Assembly (NCBI RefSeq): GCF_016757755.1
Contig: NZ_CP068437.1
Coordinates: 3,472,001 to 3,536,000, forward strand
Direction of reading: 5' to 3'
From: Shewanella sp. KX20019
Lineage (GTDB): Bacteria; Pseudomonadota; Gammaproteobacteria; Enterobacterales; Shewanellaceae
DNA: 64,000 bases
The translations under genes and the position numbers were made by a program. This document shows, piece by piece, positions 51,900-61,260 of the stretch. The notes beneath the pieces were generated by a model. It did not search any database. It saw nothing but the letters and a program-made list of their open reading frames with translations, and had not been told where the DNA came from. Position 1 is the stretch's first letter. Every line of letters starts with the position of its first letter.

Positions 51900-54119
51900 T
51901 TAAAACTGATAGTTTAATTTGACGTTGAAGTAGCGACCCGGCTGGCTATAAGTCTCTTCAGTTACCCCTAGGTTAGACATCAGGTATTTAGACTGGCCGG
52001 CAACATCCGCATACTCGATATACTCGGTATCAAACAGGTTATAAACACCCGCACGTAGATTCCAGCTATCACTGATGATTAGGTTGGCAGTAAGATCGAA
52101 TATTGCATAGCCAGCGGTGTTATAAACCTCATTGAAACCATCACCTACCGGAAAGATGGTGAGATCTGTGGTTCTATCCATATTATCGGAGAAGCGTACT
52201 GTCATACCGAAATCCAGCTCTTTACTTGCAATTTCAGTGTAATAGTTGATACCGACATTACCTTTCAGCGGGCTCACTGAGTTGAGGTAATCACCGTTTT
52301 GATCTTCCCCATGGGTATAAGCAATATTGCCCCAAATTTCGATATCATCGTTTAACCACTGGCTGAAGGAGGCTTCTGCGCCGTATAGGGTCACTTTGTC
52401 ATAGTTGATATAGCGGTATTCGAGTACATTAGGCATGCCAAAGCATGAACTAGCGCCGCAACCAACAAACTCCCAATCGATGTAGTCATTAGCCTGTGTA
52501 TAGAAAGTCGTAAACTCATACTGGGTATCACCGTGATGACCACGAATACCAAGTTCAATAGTGTGGCTAGACTCAGACTCTAAGTCATAGTTGGCATTGA
52601 TCTTAACCGGGAATGGCATCTTGCCATCTTTAATCTCCATCTCACCCCACTTCTGATCAGGGGTCGGCATCTTATATCCATAAGCATACTGGCTATACAC
52701 GTTAAGGTTATCAGTAATGTGGTACACCAGACCTAACTTTGGTGACCAAAAATCACCTGTCATCGCCGCAAAATCTTCAGGATCACGACCTGTATCTTCA
52801 GCTTGTTGTTGATCTGGGGTGTTTTCATAGTAATCGTAACGTAGGCCTAATATGGCATTAAGCTTGCCTTGGTAGAAGGTAATATCATCTTGTATAAATG
52901 CACCAACGCGTAGACTTTCTGTATCAGCAAAAGAGAAGGTATCCGTGTCAGAGGGGAGCCAATTGCCACTGTTATCTTTGACTTGATAATCTCTTGGACG
53001 GCTCATCTCTGACTGCTCAATATCCAATCCATAAATAAGGTTATGGCTGTGGCTAGTTAGCTCGATGGCTTTACTAAATGTACTGGCAAAACCGACCCGA
53101 TATTCAGCAAATTGATAGTCTCGCTGTTCATAGATATCACGCTCATAGCCTTGGCTACCATCATAATATTGGCGATCTTCAGATTGGTCTGTTTTACCGT
53201 AATAAAGTACAAAATCGACACTATCATGAATGACTCGGTCCTTATCAGAACGCAGTCTCAAAGAGGTGTTTAATGCCTGAGTTTGTCGATCATAATCTAT
53301 TGACTGTTTATCCTCTAGGTCATCCTCCCAGCGTTCCATCTGCTGATTCATATAATCAACTGTTAGCTGTATATTGGTGTGCTCGTTAAAATGATATTTG
53401 CTCTTAACCAGCATACTATCGGTTATCAGATCGCTTAACGGCAGTGTTTCATCATAGTTTTGCTGCTCTTCACCGTAGCGACGTTGATAACTGACTAAAT
53501 TATCAAAATCTCCAGCGGAAAAAGCCGCCGTAAAACCGCCTGAGTATTCATCGTTCATACCGGTATAGCCAGCATTTGCAGAGAAGTACACGTCATCACC
53601 TCTCAGATAATCATCAGCATCTTTAGAGGTCATCACAAGTACGCCACCTAAGGCATCTGAGCCATACATAGTCGAAGCTGCCGCTTTTAGCACCTCGACT
53701 TGCTTAAGCCCTTCCACCTCAGTCAAGCCACGCCCAGTTCCCTCAGCCCCAGGACCCAATGGTGAAGCGTACTGACTGTTTACACGTACCCCATCTTTCA
53801 CCATCATCACCCGGTTTCCACCGATACCACGAATAGTGACCGAACTTGGTTTACCCGCACCGCCTTTTACATCAACAGCAGCTTCTGTTCTAAATAAGGT
53901 CGAAAAATCGGTGCTCATATTGCGGGCGATCGCTTCTTCGTCGATAACCACAACCGATCCTGCAACCTGATCTAATGTTTGCTCCATTCTAGAGCCAGAG
54001 ATCACGATAATTTCATGAAAATTAGACTCTTTATTTAGGGCCTCCTCCGCTATAGCCTGTGGAGCTAGGGCTGCAGCAATAGCTGCGCTAAGTAATTTAA
54101 CCGAAAGCTGCTTCATCAT
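51900..54119 (-). CDS. TonB-dependent receptor, hemoglobin/heme type
   Basis: The 739-aa protein has a signal ending in QAIA, a TonB-box-like region (EIIVISGSR), and a plug domain with SVTIRGIGGNRVMMVKDGVR and LKAAASTMYGSDALGGVLVM. The barrel contains YGYKMPTPDQKWGE and NYDLESESSHTIELGIRG, which correspond to the FRAP- and NPNL-like boxes of heme and hemoglobin receptors. It ends YFNVKLNYQF. ATG 54119 has AAAGGG six bases upstream; GTG 54125 would add two residues. A weak Fur-like site lies upstream. The heme substrate is inferred. Confidence 0.85.
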   Translation of the reverse strand: MMKQLSVKLLSAAIAAALAPQAIAEEALNKESNFHEIIVISGSRMEQTLDQVAGSVVVIDEEAIARNMSTDFSTLFRTEAAVDVKGGAGKPSSVTIRGIGGNRVMMVKDGVRVNSQYASPLGPGAEGTGRGLTEVEGLKQVEVLKAAASTMYGSDALGGVLVMTSKDADDYLRGDDVYFSANAGYTGMNDEYSGGFTAAFSAGDFDNLVSYQRRYGEEQQNYDETLPLSDLITDSMLVKSKYHFNEHTNIQLTVDYMNQQMERWEDDLEDKQSIDYDRQTQALNTSLRLRSDKDRVIHDSVDFVLYYGKTDQSEDRQYYDGSQGYERDIYEQRDYQFAEYRVGFASTFSKAIELTSHSHNLIYGLDIEQSEMSRPRDYQVKDNSGNWLPSDTDTFSFADTESLRVGAFIQDDITFYQGKLNAILGLRYDYYENTPDQQQAEDTGRDPEDFAAMTGDFWSPKLGLVYHITDNLNVYSQYAYGYKMPTPDQKWGEMEIKDGKMPFPVKINANYDLESESSHTIELGIRGHHGDTQYEFTTFYTQANDYIDWEFVGCGASSCFGMPNVLEYRYINYDKVTLYGAEASFSQWLNDDIEIWGNIAYTHGEDQNGDYLNSVSPLKGNVGINYYTEIASKELDFGMTVRFSDNMDRTTDLTIFPVGDGFNEVYNTAGYAIFDLTANLIISDSWNLRAGVYNLFDTEYIEYADVAGQSKYLMSNLGVTEETYSQPGRYFNVKLNYQF

Positions 54120-54227
54120 TGACACCCTTTTAAATCTTAATAGGAACTAATCTCATTTCTTTATGGGCGGGATTCTATCATGAAGAAATATTTACAAAGC
54201 GATCATGATCTCAATATTAAAACAGTT

Positions 54228-54246
54228 ATAAGTTGTAATCATTGTC
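54228..54246. promoter_or_regulatory. Weak Fur-box candidate
   Basis: The 19-mer ATAAGTTGTAATCATTGTC matches about 12 of 19 positions of the Fur consensus, with an intact AATCATT core, about 110 bases before the receptor start. The match is modest; the position fits iron control. Confidence 0.4.
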
Positions 54247-54598
54247 ACCTATCTAGTTGTTTAACTTAGATAATACAGATACTTAACTTGTATACAAAAC
54301 GCAATGCCAGACAATCGCCGCAGTAACAATTGTATCAAAGTAATGCAGAGTGACCGATGGTGTGAAAGCCGTGATTCACAGCTTCGATTAGCTAGCCGTA
54401 TCTCGATTGCAACCAGAATGGAATTGGGTGCAGTAGCGCTGGGGAACTCCATTAAAATAGGAGATGCGCTTTGAGGTAGCCGAAAAGTTTGCCAATAATG
54501 ATTAACTCATTGAGATGCCCATTTCATCGCTTATCAAAAGCCTAAGGGTGGAATTTAAGAGAGATAATGCAAGCCAAAATAAAGTACTTTATTCTTCC
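54247..54598. other. Intergenic region between nrfA terminator and receptor promoter
   Basis: About 350 bases. Short frames on both strands (for example 54304-54474 plus) have no ribosome-binding site and no recognisable protein. I see nothing else convincing here. Confidence 0.4.
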
Positions 54599-54686
54599 AG
54601 ATAAAATAAAGCACCGAACGTATCTACGTTCAGTGCTCTAGATATCCACTTATGTATAAGCATTAATGCTTATCCGAGTAGCATTA
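54599..54686 (+). repeat. Terminator-containing direct repeat, copy 2
   Basis: AGATAAAA, then the hairpin AGCACCGAACGTA / TACGTTCAGTGCT and AATGCTTATCCGAGTAGCATTA match 50331-50425 in the same orientation. It lies about 50 bases past the nrfA stop and serves as its terminator on the minus strand. Confidence 0.75.
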
Positions 54687-54735
54687 GCTTACTTAAGCTG
54701 ACTTTTAAATGGATCAAATCTTAACCAGTGACGTT

Positions 54736-56139
54736 CTACTCATAACCGTGGCGGCTCACTTCAGACCAATTCTTATCAACGTCCTCTTTGATAAACTGTT
54801 TCTTCGCTTCCGTTAGCTTTTCAAGCTCAATACCAACGGCGGCATGGGCTGCTGCTTTCGAGCTAATATCAGGGTAACTGACACTCTTTACAGCAAACTT
54901 CTTGAGGATTTCATCGAGTAAATGGCGCGCATATTTAACTTGCTCAAGTGAAGTATCAAGCAATGTATTGCCCAATTCTGGGTTATGGGCGTATAAACCA
55001 TGAGATGCCATAGCGAAATCCCAACGCCATTGCGAATGACGAATAGCCATTATAGCGTCGTTCATTTGCGGCCAAGTTCCACCAGCATCCCACGCAGCAG
55101 CAGCTTCGTAATGCGCTTTTACCAATAAGCCTTCAACTTCACGTGCCTTAGCATTAATCGTTGTTTTGTTACTCTCAAGTGCGCTGACAATTTTTTGCTC
55201 GCTCTTGTGACAGCTTTGACAAACCTCATCAAAATGGTCCAGCGCCTTACTCACTTTATGACTGGTAAACGTATTGCCTTGCTCATCTTTAGTTTCAGGC
55301 ATGTGACAAGTAATACAAGTCACCCCAGCGTCAGCATGTTTACTGCTGCTCCAGTGTTCAAACTCTGGATGACGTGCTTTTAAGATCGGGGTTTGAGAAA
55401 TAGGATGGATCCACTCGTAAAAACGACGGGTATCGTAGTACTTCTCTATATCGTCAACACTGTTACCAAAAATCCAAGGGATATTTACTTTGTTACTGCG
55501 CTCTGGCTGAAAATAGTAAGTCACATGGCACTGGCCACACACTTGGGCGCCTTTCATGTTGTTATCTTGCTTTTCAAAAGGAAGATGCACTTTCGCCATC
55601 GCATCCTGAGCATGAGGGCGGGGTAAGGCCAATTCAGCCTTGCCATCAACATGACAATCAGTGCAATACACTACGCTATTCACTTCAGTGCCTAACTCAG
55701 TAAAATTTTTCGCAGAGAAGCCTTCGGTACCGAGCTCATTCATTAATCGCGGAGCATCAGGTGTTTTACAGGTCCAGCAACTGGCTGATAAACCTTTGTC
55801 ACCCGCTTTAGGCGGCACACCAGTGCGCAAAGTATGTGTCACATCCGCGACTGCAAAATGGTGACCACGAGGGCTATGATACTCTTTGGCAAACGAAGAT
55901 CCTGCCCACAAGATGATAGCGGCTGGATAACTAGCTAACATATCTTCGCGCTCTGTTTGCTCCGAGGTTTCTAGCCAGCTTTTATACTGCACTGGAAACT
56001 TCTCTTTTAAACTCGCATCACGCGCAGCTTGCTCTTTTGCTGCAACACTCGGCTCTGAAGCTTGCGCTAAACTAGCAACGCTAGTCAAAGACACAAACAA
56101 AAAAGCACTGACCACTTTAGCTAATATTTTTACACTCAT
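54736..56139 (-). CDS. nrfA: Cytochrome c552 ammonia-forming nitrite reductase NrfA
   Basis: The 467-aa pentahaem protein has a signal ending in AQA. The active-site haem motif is CWTCK (Lys ligand), followed by four CxxCH motifs: CTDCH, CGQCH, CITCH and CQSCH. Flanking sequence such as EYHSPRGHHFAV and HIP-type helices matches NrfA. It reduces nitrite to ammonium with six electrons in the periplasm. An NnrS gene lies 102 bases upstream on the same strand, with a repeat in between. Confidence 0.96.
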   Translation of the reverse strand: MSVKILAKVVSAFLFVSLTSVASLAQASEPSVAAKEQAARDASLKEKFPVQYKSWLETSEQTEREDMLASYPAAIILWAGSSFAKEYHSPRGHHFAVADVTHTLRTGVPPKAGDKGLSASCWTCKTPDAPRLMNELGTEGFSAKNFTELGTEVNSVVYCTDCHVDGKAELALPRPHAQDAMAKVHLPFEKQDNNMKGAQVCGQCHVTYYFQPERSNKVNIPWIFGNSVDDIEKYYDTRRFYEWIHPISQTPILKARHPEFEHWSSSKHADAGVTCITCHMPETKDEQGNTFTSHKVSKALDHFDEVCQSCHKSEQKIVSALESNKTTINAKAREVEGLLVKAHYEAAAAWDAGGTWPQMNDAIMAIRHSQWRWDFAMASHGLYAHNPELGNTLLDTSLEQVKYARHLLDEILKKFAVKSVSYPDISSKAAAHAAVGIELEKLTEAKKQFIKEDVDKNWSEVSRHGYE

Positions 56140-56170
56140 CTAATTCTCTACTTACCTTAATTAACAGTTA

Positions 56171-56218
56171 TATACCCAAGCCACTTCTAAATTCTGCATC
56201 TTGAGGTAATTTGGGGAT
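56171..56218. repeat. Palindromic dispersed repeat between nnrS and nrfA
   Basis: ATACCCAAGCCACTTC at the left and GAGGTAATTTGGGGAT at the right form imperfect inverted ends around a CTGCATC core. The ends share the ATACCC-type terminus of the MITE at 842-1107, so this may be a minimal relative. Confidence 0.55.
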
Positions 56219-56241
56219 CAATCATATTTTAAATAACAGCC

Positions 56242-57453
56242 CTAACCTGGACGTCCATCGATTCGTGGTTTTGACAGAATTGAAGCATAGTTCACCACAA
56301 ACATAGCAAACGCTAAAGACCAAAATGCGCCTGCCATCCACAGCCACAATTGGTATTGCTCGGGCGCAATGATTGGCATCAATGCTCTTAATATTGCTGC
56401 GATAGGAATACATAAAAAGGCAACCGTCATATTCGGACCTTCATAGATATTTCGGCTAGTGTGGCCAAGCGATACTCTTGAAATCATCGACAAGCAAATA
56501 CCCGCTAAAGTACCGATAGCAAATAGATGGATCAAATGACGGTATACCATAGTGTCATGAATGTTTGCAGCTAGCGCTAACAGGGTTATTGGCAAAAAGA
56601 GATACGCTATGTGTAAAGACCACAGCATAGGTTCTTTAAGGGTTTTGTGAGGAAACCAGCGTAACCAACGAACAAGGTGTAGCACTCCGGCGATAAGCAA
56701 TAGAGCTTGCTCAACCGCCAACGGTAACACTTTACTAATGGCTTGAATAACCAATGCAACCATAACGACAATAAGGCTTTTTTCAATCATAGCGATTGGT
56801 GTAGGCTTGGTTTGCTTAATTCTTATTGCAGTAAAAAACGGAATAACTCGCCCGCCCACTATCGTGATAAGTAAGCCTAACCACCATATCATCGCTTGCC
56901 ATATCTGTAGGCTAAGCGAGAAGTCTCTGCTACTTAACGCATAATAACTAAGTAGGTTTATCGATAAAGCTGCCACCAGCATGATGGGAAAGCCAATATT
57001 GTGCCATTGTTTAACTTTATAGACACAACGCCAGAGCTTTAATGCTGTGAGTCCTAAAAATAGTGAGTCAAATATGGCTGGCATCCACAGTGGAATTGAA
57101 ACAGGTAATAGCAACATCAGTCGCGCTGTCAACCAACAGCCAAAGGTAAATGCCAATGCCCAGCCTTTCATCCCAGGTTGATTTGTCCAGGTCTGCACCG
57201 ATGTCAGCAAAAAACCACACACGATTGCCAGCGCAAAGCCAAACAACATCTCATGGGGGTGCCACCATAGCGGCACCACTTTTACCCAAAAGTCGGTCTG
57301 AAATAAACTCAGCTCAGGGAAAAACCATGTCAGTAGCCAAAGCGGGACAAACAGCATAGCCACCAAGGCCCCTCCCAGAAAAAAGGGTCTAAAACCTAAC
57401 CTAAACAGGGCGGGGATTTTTTCTGTTGCGGCGGGATCATCGATATTTAACAT
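56242..57453 (-). CDS. nnrS: NnrS family haem-copper membrane protein
   Basis: The 403-aa protein has about twelve hydrophobic helices and conserved NnrS landmarks: FRLGFRPFFLGGALVAMLFV at the start, WHPHEMLFGFALAIVCGFLL, VGGRVIPFFT, and HLFAIGTLAGICLSMISRVS, where His residues are likely haem ligands. NnrS proteins relieve nitric-oxide stress on iron-sulphur and iron pools, which fits its place upstream of nitrite reductase. ATG 57453 is chosen; a GTG one codon earlier is possible. Confidence 0.88.
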   Translation of the reverse strand: MLNIDDPAATEKIPALFRLGFRPFFLGGALVAMLFVPLWLLTWFFPELSLFQTDFWVKVVPLWWHPHEMLFGFALAIVCGFLLTSVQTWTNQPGMKGWALAFTFGCWLTARLMLLLPVSIPLWMPAIFDSLFLGLTALKLWRCVYKVKQWHNIGFPIMLVAALSINLLSYYALSSRDFSLSLQIWQAMIWWLGLLITIVGGRVIPFFTAIRIKQTKPTPIAMIEKSLIVVMVALVIQAISKVLPLAVEQALLLIAGVLHLVRWLRWFPHKTLKEPMLWSLHIAYLFLPITLLALAANIHDTMVYRHLIHLFAIGTLAGICLSMISRVSLGHTSRNIYEGPNMTVAFLCIPIAAILRALMPIIAPEQYQLWLWMAGAFWSLAFAMFVVNYASILSKPRIDGRPG

Positions 57454-57838
57454 CACTTTGCCTTATCTTTAAAAAAGCATTTTATATGTATCTTATGTAA
57501 TACCTTCAGTGTATCGGCCAAAAAAATTGATAACAATTGATATCTATACTGTTTTTTGCTTCTGTGAACTCTGTAGTTATCTCTCTTATTTAATTATTCC
57601 TTTAGGGGTACAATTTCGAAGTTGATAAGCGCTTAACTCGAGATAACCGGTCTAATCCTTGCTTGGTCAAATAAATCCATGATGAAAAAACGCCTTTAGC
57701 TTGCGGTTTTCATTAATAAAAGCGACGAGAAAAACGAACTTTAGCAGCCCAAAGGAACAAATAAGCCTTTCTGCTGAGCCTCCTTAGTTTAAATATTAGT
57801 CTAGACTAGGGGCAGCAGTTCAAATACAAGGATGTATT
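57454..57838. other. Divergent intergenic region between nnrS and the CsrA-like gene
   Basis: About 385 AT-rich bases. TTGATAACAATTGA at 57527 resembles an FNR box with two mismatches and could control nnrS-nrfA. No gene is supported here. Confidence 0.4.
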
Positions 57839-58018
57839 ATGTTAATTCTGACCCGTTCAGTGAACAGTGCAATTATTCTCAGTAATATTTACGATGAATA
57901 TGGCAACTCGTTAGGTGAAATAGAGATCAATATCTTTAAAGATAACCGTATAGGGGTGAAAGCAGATAAATCCATTGATATCGTTCGAGCAGAAACCCTA
58001 GAAACCGAGCGAGATTGA
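57839..58018 (+). CDS. CsrA/RsmA-family small protein, divergent paralogue
   Basis: A 59-codon frame starts MLILTRSVNSAIILSNIYDE and ends KSIDIVRAETLETERD. The opening MLILTR, the GEIEINIF strand, the RIGVKADK segment and the late Arg in DIVRAE line up with CsrA (MLILTR..., VRIGV.APK.., VHREE). CsrA uses Leu4, Arg6 and Arg44 to bind GGA-containing RNA hairpins; equivalents of all three are present here, at positions 4, 6 and 50. The loop after the first strand is longer by about five residues. AAGGA six bases before the ATG supports translation. A canonical CsrA is probably encoded elsewhere. Confidence 0.75.
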   Translation: MLILTRSVNSAIILSNIYDEYGNSLGEIEINIFKDNRIGVKADKSIDIVRAETLETERD

Positions 58019-58201
58019 TGGTGATAGGCCAAACCTCTTGTATATCCCCATCAATATAGCTCAGGGCTAACGCCCCTATGCATTCGTACAAGTGTGAAAA
58101 AATAGCTTTAGTTTCAATGTGCATTCAAAGTTTGTTAATGCATCTAGTTCTCTGTGCTAAATTAAATAACAGATAGTTAGGATGATTAAATTGGACAAAC
58201 A

Positions 58202-58819
58202 ATGGCTGATACAACAAAAAGGATCCTGGTACTCTACGCTCACCCCTCGCAAGAGCGTTCGGAGATCAATAAACCGCTATTTCGCGCCACCCAACAACAA
58301 GAAAATGTGACCGCGATTGATCTATATGCTGAATACCCCACATTTAGGATCAACGTAGATAAAGAGCAGCAACAGCTTCGAGACCATGATGTCATCATCT
58401 TTATGTTTCCACTTTACTGGTACTCCACACCTGCAATTTTAAAAGAGTGGCAAGATCTGGTACTCGAATATGACTTTGCCTACGGAGCAAACGGTAATGC
58501 CTTGGAGGGGAAAACCTTTATGTGCGCCATTAGTGCAGGTGGAAGTGAAACAGCCTATCAGGCTGATGGTTACAACCACTTTACATTAAGAGAGTTACTT
58601 CATCCCTTAGAGCAAACAGCATGCCTTACTGGTATGACTTACCTTGCACCTTTTGCACTATTTTGTGCCCGCAGTGCTTTTGAAGAAAACCGTCTGCAAT
58701 CGCATATCACTGATTGGAAAAGGATCTTATTAGCGCTAAGTAATAATACTCTAGATATTGCACAAGCAAAAACACTCCAAAAGCTGAATGAAAACCTTAA
58801 CATCTTGATAAAGGACTGA
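58202..58819 (+). CDS. KefF/KefG-type NAD(P)H oxidoreductase (flavodoxin-like)
   Basis: The 205-aa protein begins MADTTKRILVLYAHPSQERS, which is the flavodoxin-like FMN-binding start. It contains DHDVIIFMFPLYWYSTPAIL and CAISAGGSETAYQADGYNHF, blocks shared with KefF/KefG and NAD(P)H quinone reductases. Such proteins are ancillary subunits that activate glutathione-gated K+ efflux. It ends two bases before the start of the kefC-type gene, so the two are translated as a pair. Confidence 0.88.
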   Translation: MADTTKRILVLYAHPSQERSEINKPLFRATQQQENVTAIDLYAEYPTFRINVDKEQQQLRDHDVIIFMFPLYWYSTPAILKEWQDLVLEYDFAYGANGNALEGKTFMCAISAGGSETAYQADGYNHFTLRELLHPLEQTACLTGMTYLAPFALFCARSAFEENRLQSHITDWKRILLALSNNTLDIAQAKTLQKLNENLNILIKD

Positions 58820-58821
58820 TA

Positions 58822-60756
58822 ATGACCGCTTATTTTATACAAGCTTTTATCTACTTATCGGCCGCAGTGATAGCAGTACCTCTTGCTAAACGTCTAGGTT
58901 TGGGGTCTGTACTAGGGTATTTGATTGCCGGTGTTGTTATTGGACCAATAGCAGGCTTAGTCGGCAGTGAAACAAGTACCTTGCAGCACTTTGCCGAATT
59001 TGGCGTAGTGATGATGCTATTTCTGGTGGGCTTAGAGTTAGAACCTCGCATGCTGTGGAATATGCGCCATAAGCTCATAGGTCTAGGGGGGCTTCAAGTT
59101 GGACTCTCTACAATAGTGGTGATGGGCATTGCATTCGCCTTTGGTTTTAATTGGAGTATTGCGCTTACGGTTGGTATGGTTTTTTCACTGTCCTCAACCG
59201 CGATTGTGCTGCAAACCTTCAATGAAAAGAACCTGACTAAAACAGAAGGCGGGAAAAACGCATTCTCTGTTCTACTATTTCAAGATATCGCCGTCATCCC
59301 TATGTTGGCGTTGATCCCACTACTTGCTCTGCCAGAGCTCATTGAAAAAGCACAATCAGCCGCAGCAACTGCCGCTCAGAAACATGAAGAGATATCTTTA
59401 GTTGCAGGGCTCCCTGGTTGGGCCTATGGCATTGTGGTATTACTCGCAATAGCCATTGTCGTTGTCGGTGGACATTACTTAAGCCGACCATTATTTCGTT
59501 ACGTTGCAAGCTCTAAATTACGAGAGATTTTCACTGCAGCAGCTTTAATGTTGGTCATAGGTATTGCGGCGCTGATGAGCCTTGTGGGGCTATCTCCGGC
59601 CTTAGGCACCTTCTTAGCTGGGGTAGTGTTGGCTAACAGTGAATTTAGGCATGAACTTGAGTCTGTGATCGAACCGTTTAAGGGTTTATTGCTCGGCCTG
59701 TTTTTTATCACTGTGGGGGCAGGTATCAATTTTGAGGTTCTTGCCAGCAATGCAGGTCCAGTCATGGCGATGACCTTAGGTGTTATTTTCATTAAGGCGA
59801 TGGTGTTACTGCTGTTGGCGATGATATTTAAGATCAAAAATAGCGACCGTTGGTTGTTTGCTCTAAGCCTTGCACAAGCCGGCGAGTTTGGATTTGTACT
59901 GTTAAGCTATACCGTACAGAATCATGTTATTCCGGTCGATTTAGCACAAATACTCTCTCTAGTGGTGGCAATTTCGATGTTCCTCACCCCTGGACTGTTT
60001 ATTCTGTTTGATAAAGTTATTTTACCTCGCTACGAGCAAACAGAAAACACCCGTGAGCCTGATGTTATCGATGAAAAAGGCACGGTCATCATTGCCGGTG
60101 TAGGCCGATTTGGTCAAATAGTCAATCGCCTTTTAGTAACCAATGGCTTTAAAACTGTCGTGCTAGATCATGAGGCTCAGCAAGTTGAAAACCTCAGGAA
60201 GATTAACACCAAAAGTTTTTATGGCGACGCGACGCAACCCGACTTATTGCATACAGCAGGTATAGCGGAAGCCAAGATGTTAGTCATAGCCATCGATAAT
60301 CCAGACCGAGCGGTCGAGCTCACCGAATACATAAAACACACCTACCCTAACGTTATTGTTCTCGCCAGAGCATTTGATAGAAGTAGTCTATATCGACTGC
60401 GTAAAGCGGGTGCCGATTTCATGGTCAGTGAGACCTTTCACTCCGCACTGCAACTGGGTAAACACGCATTAACTAAACTTGGGGTTCATCCATTTAAGGC
60501 TGAGCAGCAACGAGCGATATTTTTTGAGACAGAGATGGCCCATAAAGATACTCTCTACGAGTCTTGGAAAATGTTTGCAGAGGATGATAAACATTTAGTC
60601 CATTACCGCGACATGTTCATGCAATTGGAAGAGACACTAAGCGCAGCGATGAAGGATGAGCGCTATCGCAGCTTTTCAAAAATGGAGCGTGGCTGGACGC
60701 CACCACCTAAAGAAAATCATACCGTATTTTCAAAATCTGAGGCTGATGAGGCGTAG
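58822..60756 (+). CDS. KefC/KefB-type glutathione-regulated K+/H+ antiporter
   Basis: The 644-aa protein has an N-terminal CPA2 antiporter domain of about twelve helices (FGVVMMLFLVGLELEPRMLW, LSSTAIVLQTF, LFQDIAVIPMLALIPLLAL, GEFGFVLLSY) and, from about residue 410, a cytoplasmic RCK/TrkA-N domain (VIIAGVGRFGQIVNRLLV, DHEAQQVENLR, YGDATQPDLLHTAG). It exports K+ and acidifies the cytosol under electrophile stress; adduct sensing is in the RCK domain. The partner reductase gene lies directly upstream. Whether this is KefB or KefC cannot be decided. Confidence 0.9.
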   Translation: MTAYFIQAFIYLSAAVIAVPLAKRLGLGSVLGYLIAGVVIGPIAGLVGSETSTLQHFAEFGVVMMLFLVGLELEPRMLWNMRHKLIGLGGLQVGLSTIVVMGIAFAFGFNWSIALTVGMVFSLSSTAIVLQTFNEKNLTKTEGGKNAFSVLLFQDIAVIPMLALIPLLALPELIEKAQSAAATAAQKHEEISLVAGLPGWAYGIVVLLAIAIVVVGGHYLSRPLFRYVASSKLREIFTAAALMLVIGIAALMSLVGLSPALGTFLAGVVLANSEFRHELESVIEPFKGLLLGLFFITVGAGINFEVLASNAGPVMAMTLGVIFIKAMVLLLLAMIFKIKNSDRWLFALSLAQAGEFGFVLLSYTVQNHVIPVDLAQILSLVVAISMFLTPGLFILFDKVILPRYEQTENTREPDVIDEKGTVIIAGVGRFGQIVNRLLVTNGFKTVVLDHEAQQVENLRKINTKSFYGDATQPDLLHTAGIAEAKMLVIAIDNPDRAVELTEYIKHTYPNVIVLARAFDRSSLYRLRKAGADFMVSETFHSALQLGKHALTKLGVHPFKAEQQRAIFFETEMAHKDTLYESWKMFAEDDKHLVHYRDMFMQLEETLSAAMKDERYRSFSKMERGWTPPPKENHTVFSKSEADEA

Positions 60757-60833
60757 AGTTGCCTAATACCTTTACCATTAGGCAGCCCAAAATCTAATAT
60801 CAATTTAATGAGTTCTATAGAAATGTAAGATAT

Positions 60834-60874
60834 AAAAAAGCCCTCGCGCTAATTATTTTTAGCTGCGAGGGCGA
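60834..60874. terminator. Bidirectional terminator
   Basis: An A6 run, the stem GCCCTCGC / GCGAGGGC with a T-rich loop, and a short AT tail. It separates kefC and the convergent hpf gene. The following bases TATACCCATCCTACCTGAAG resemble the ATACCC-type repeat ends seen elsewhere. Confidence 0.8.
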
Positions 60875-60903
60875 TATACCCATCCTACCTGAAGACGGCT
60901 CCG

Positions 60904-61260
60904 TTAGCTTAAGTTCATCTCTTGAACTTTTTCATGAGCTATCTCAGGAGTAGTAACAATCGGCTTTGAATGTAGATCAGCCTTTAGTTGGCCTTTACGA
61001 TGCTTTAGTGCCGCATCGAGTTTTTTAGCGGCGCTGGTAATTGCTGGATACATCACAGCGTCATTACCAGACGATGATATTCGACTTCCCTCGTAATTGG
61101 TTCTAATTTCAACCTGGAATTCGCTATGCTCTTTAGAAATAATAATATCGAGTGCGATCAGGGTTGGAAAATGACTCTCTATCTTCGAAAACTTCTCTTG
61201 GACATGCTGCCTAACAACATCAGTAACATCAACGTGGTGACCAGAAAGATTTATTTTCAT
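60904..61260 (-). CDS. Ribosome hibernation factor of the HPF/RaiA (S30AE) family
   Basis: The 118-aa protein begins MKINLSGHHVDVTDVVRQHV, shows FSKIESHFPTLIALDIIIS, then DAVMYPAITSAAKKLDAALKHRKGQLKADLH, which is the complete S30AE domain. The tail after the domain (SKPIVTTPEIAHEKVQ) is about 18 residues longer than short HPF, so it resembles RaiA/YfiA more in length. It binds idle 30S/70S ribosomes in stationary phase or cold. AAGGAA lies seven bases upstream of the ATG. The symbol is left open because HPF and RaiA are difficult to tell apart here. Confidence 0.9.
   Translation of the reverse strand: MKINLSGHHVDVTDVVRQHVQEKFSKIESHFPTLIALDIIISKEHSEFQVEIRTNYEGSRISSSGNDAVMYPAITSAAKKLDAALKHRKGQLKADLHSKPIVTTPEIAHEKVQEMNLS

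Noticed and set aside
54304..54474. 56-codon plus-strand frame upstream of the receptor
   Set aside because: No ribosome-binding site and no recognisable domain; could be a real small gene but cannot be supported.
57527..57541. FNR box before nnrS
   Set aside because: Two mismatches in the second half site; noted only as a weak possibility.
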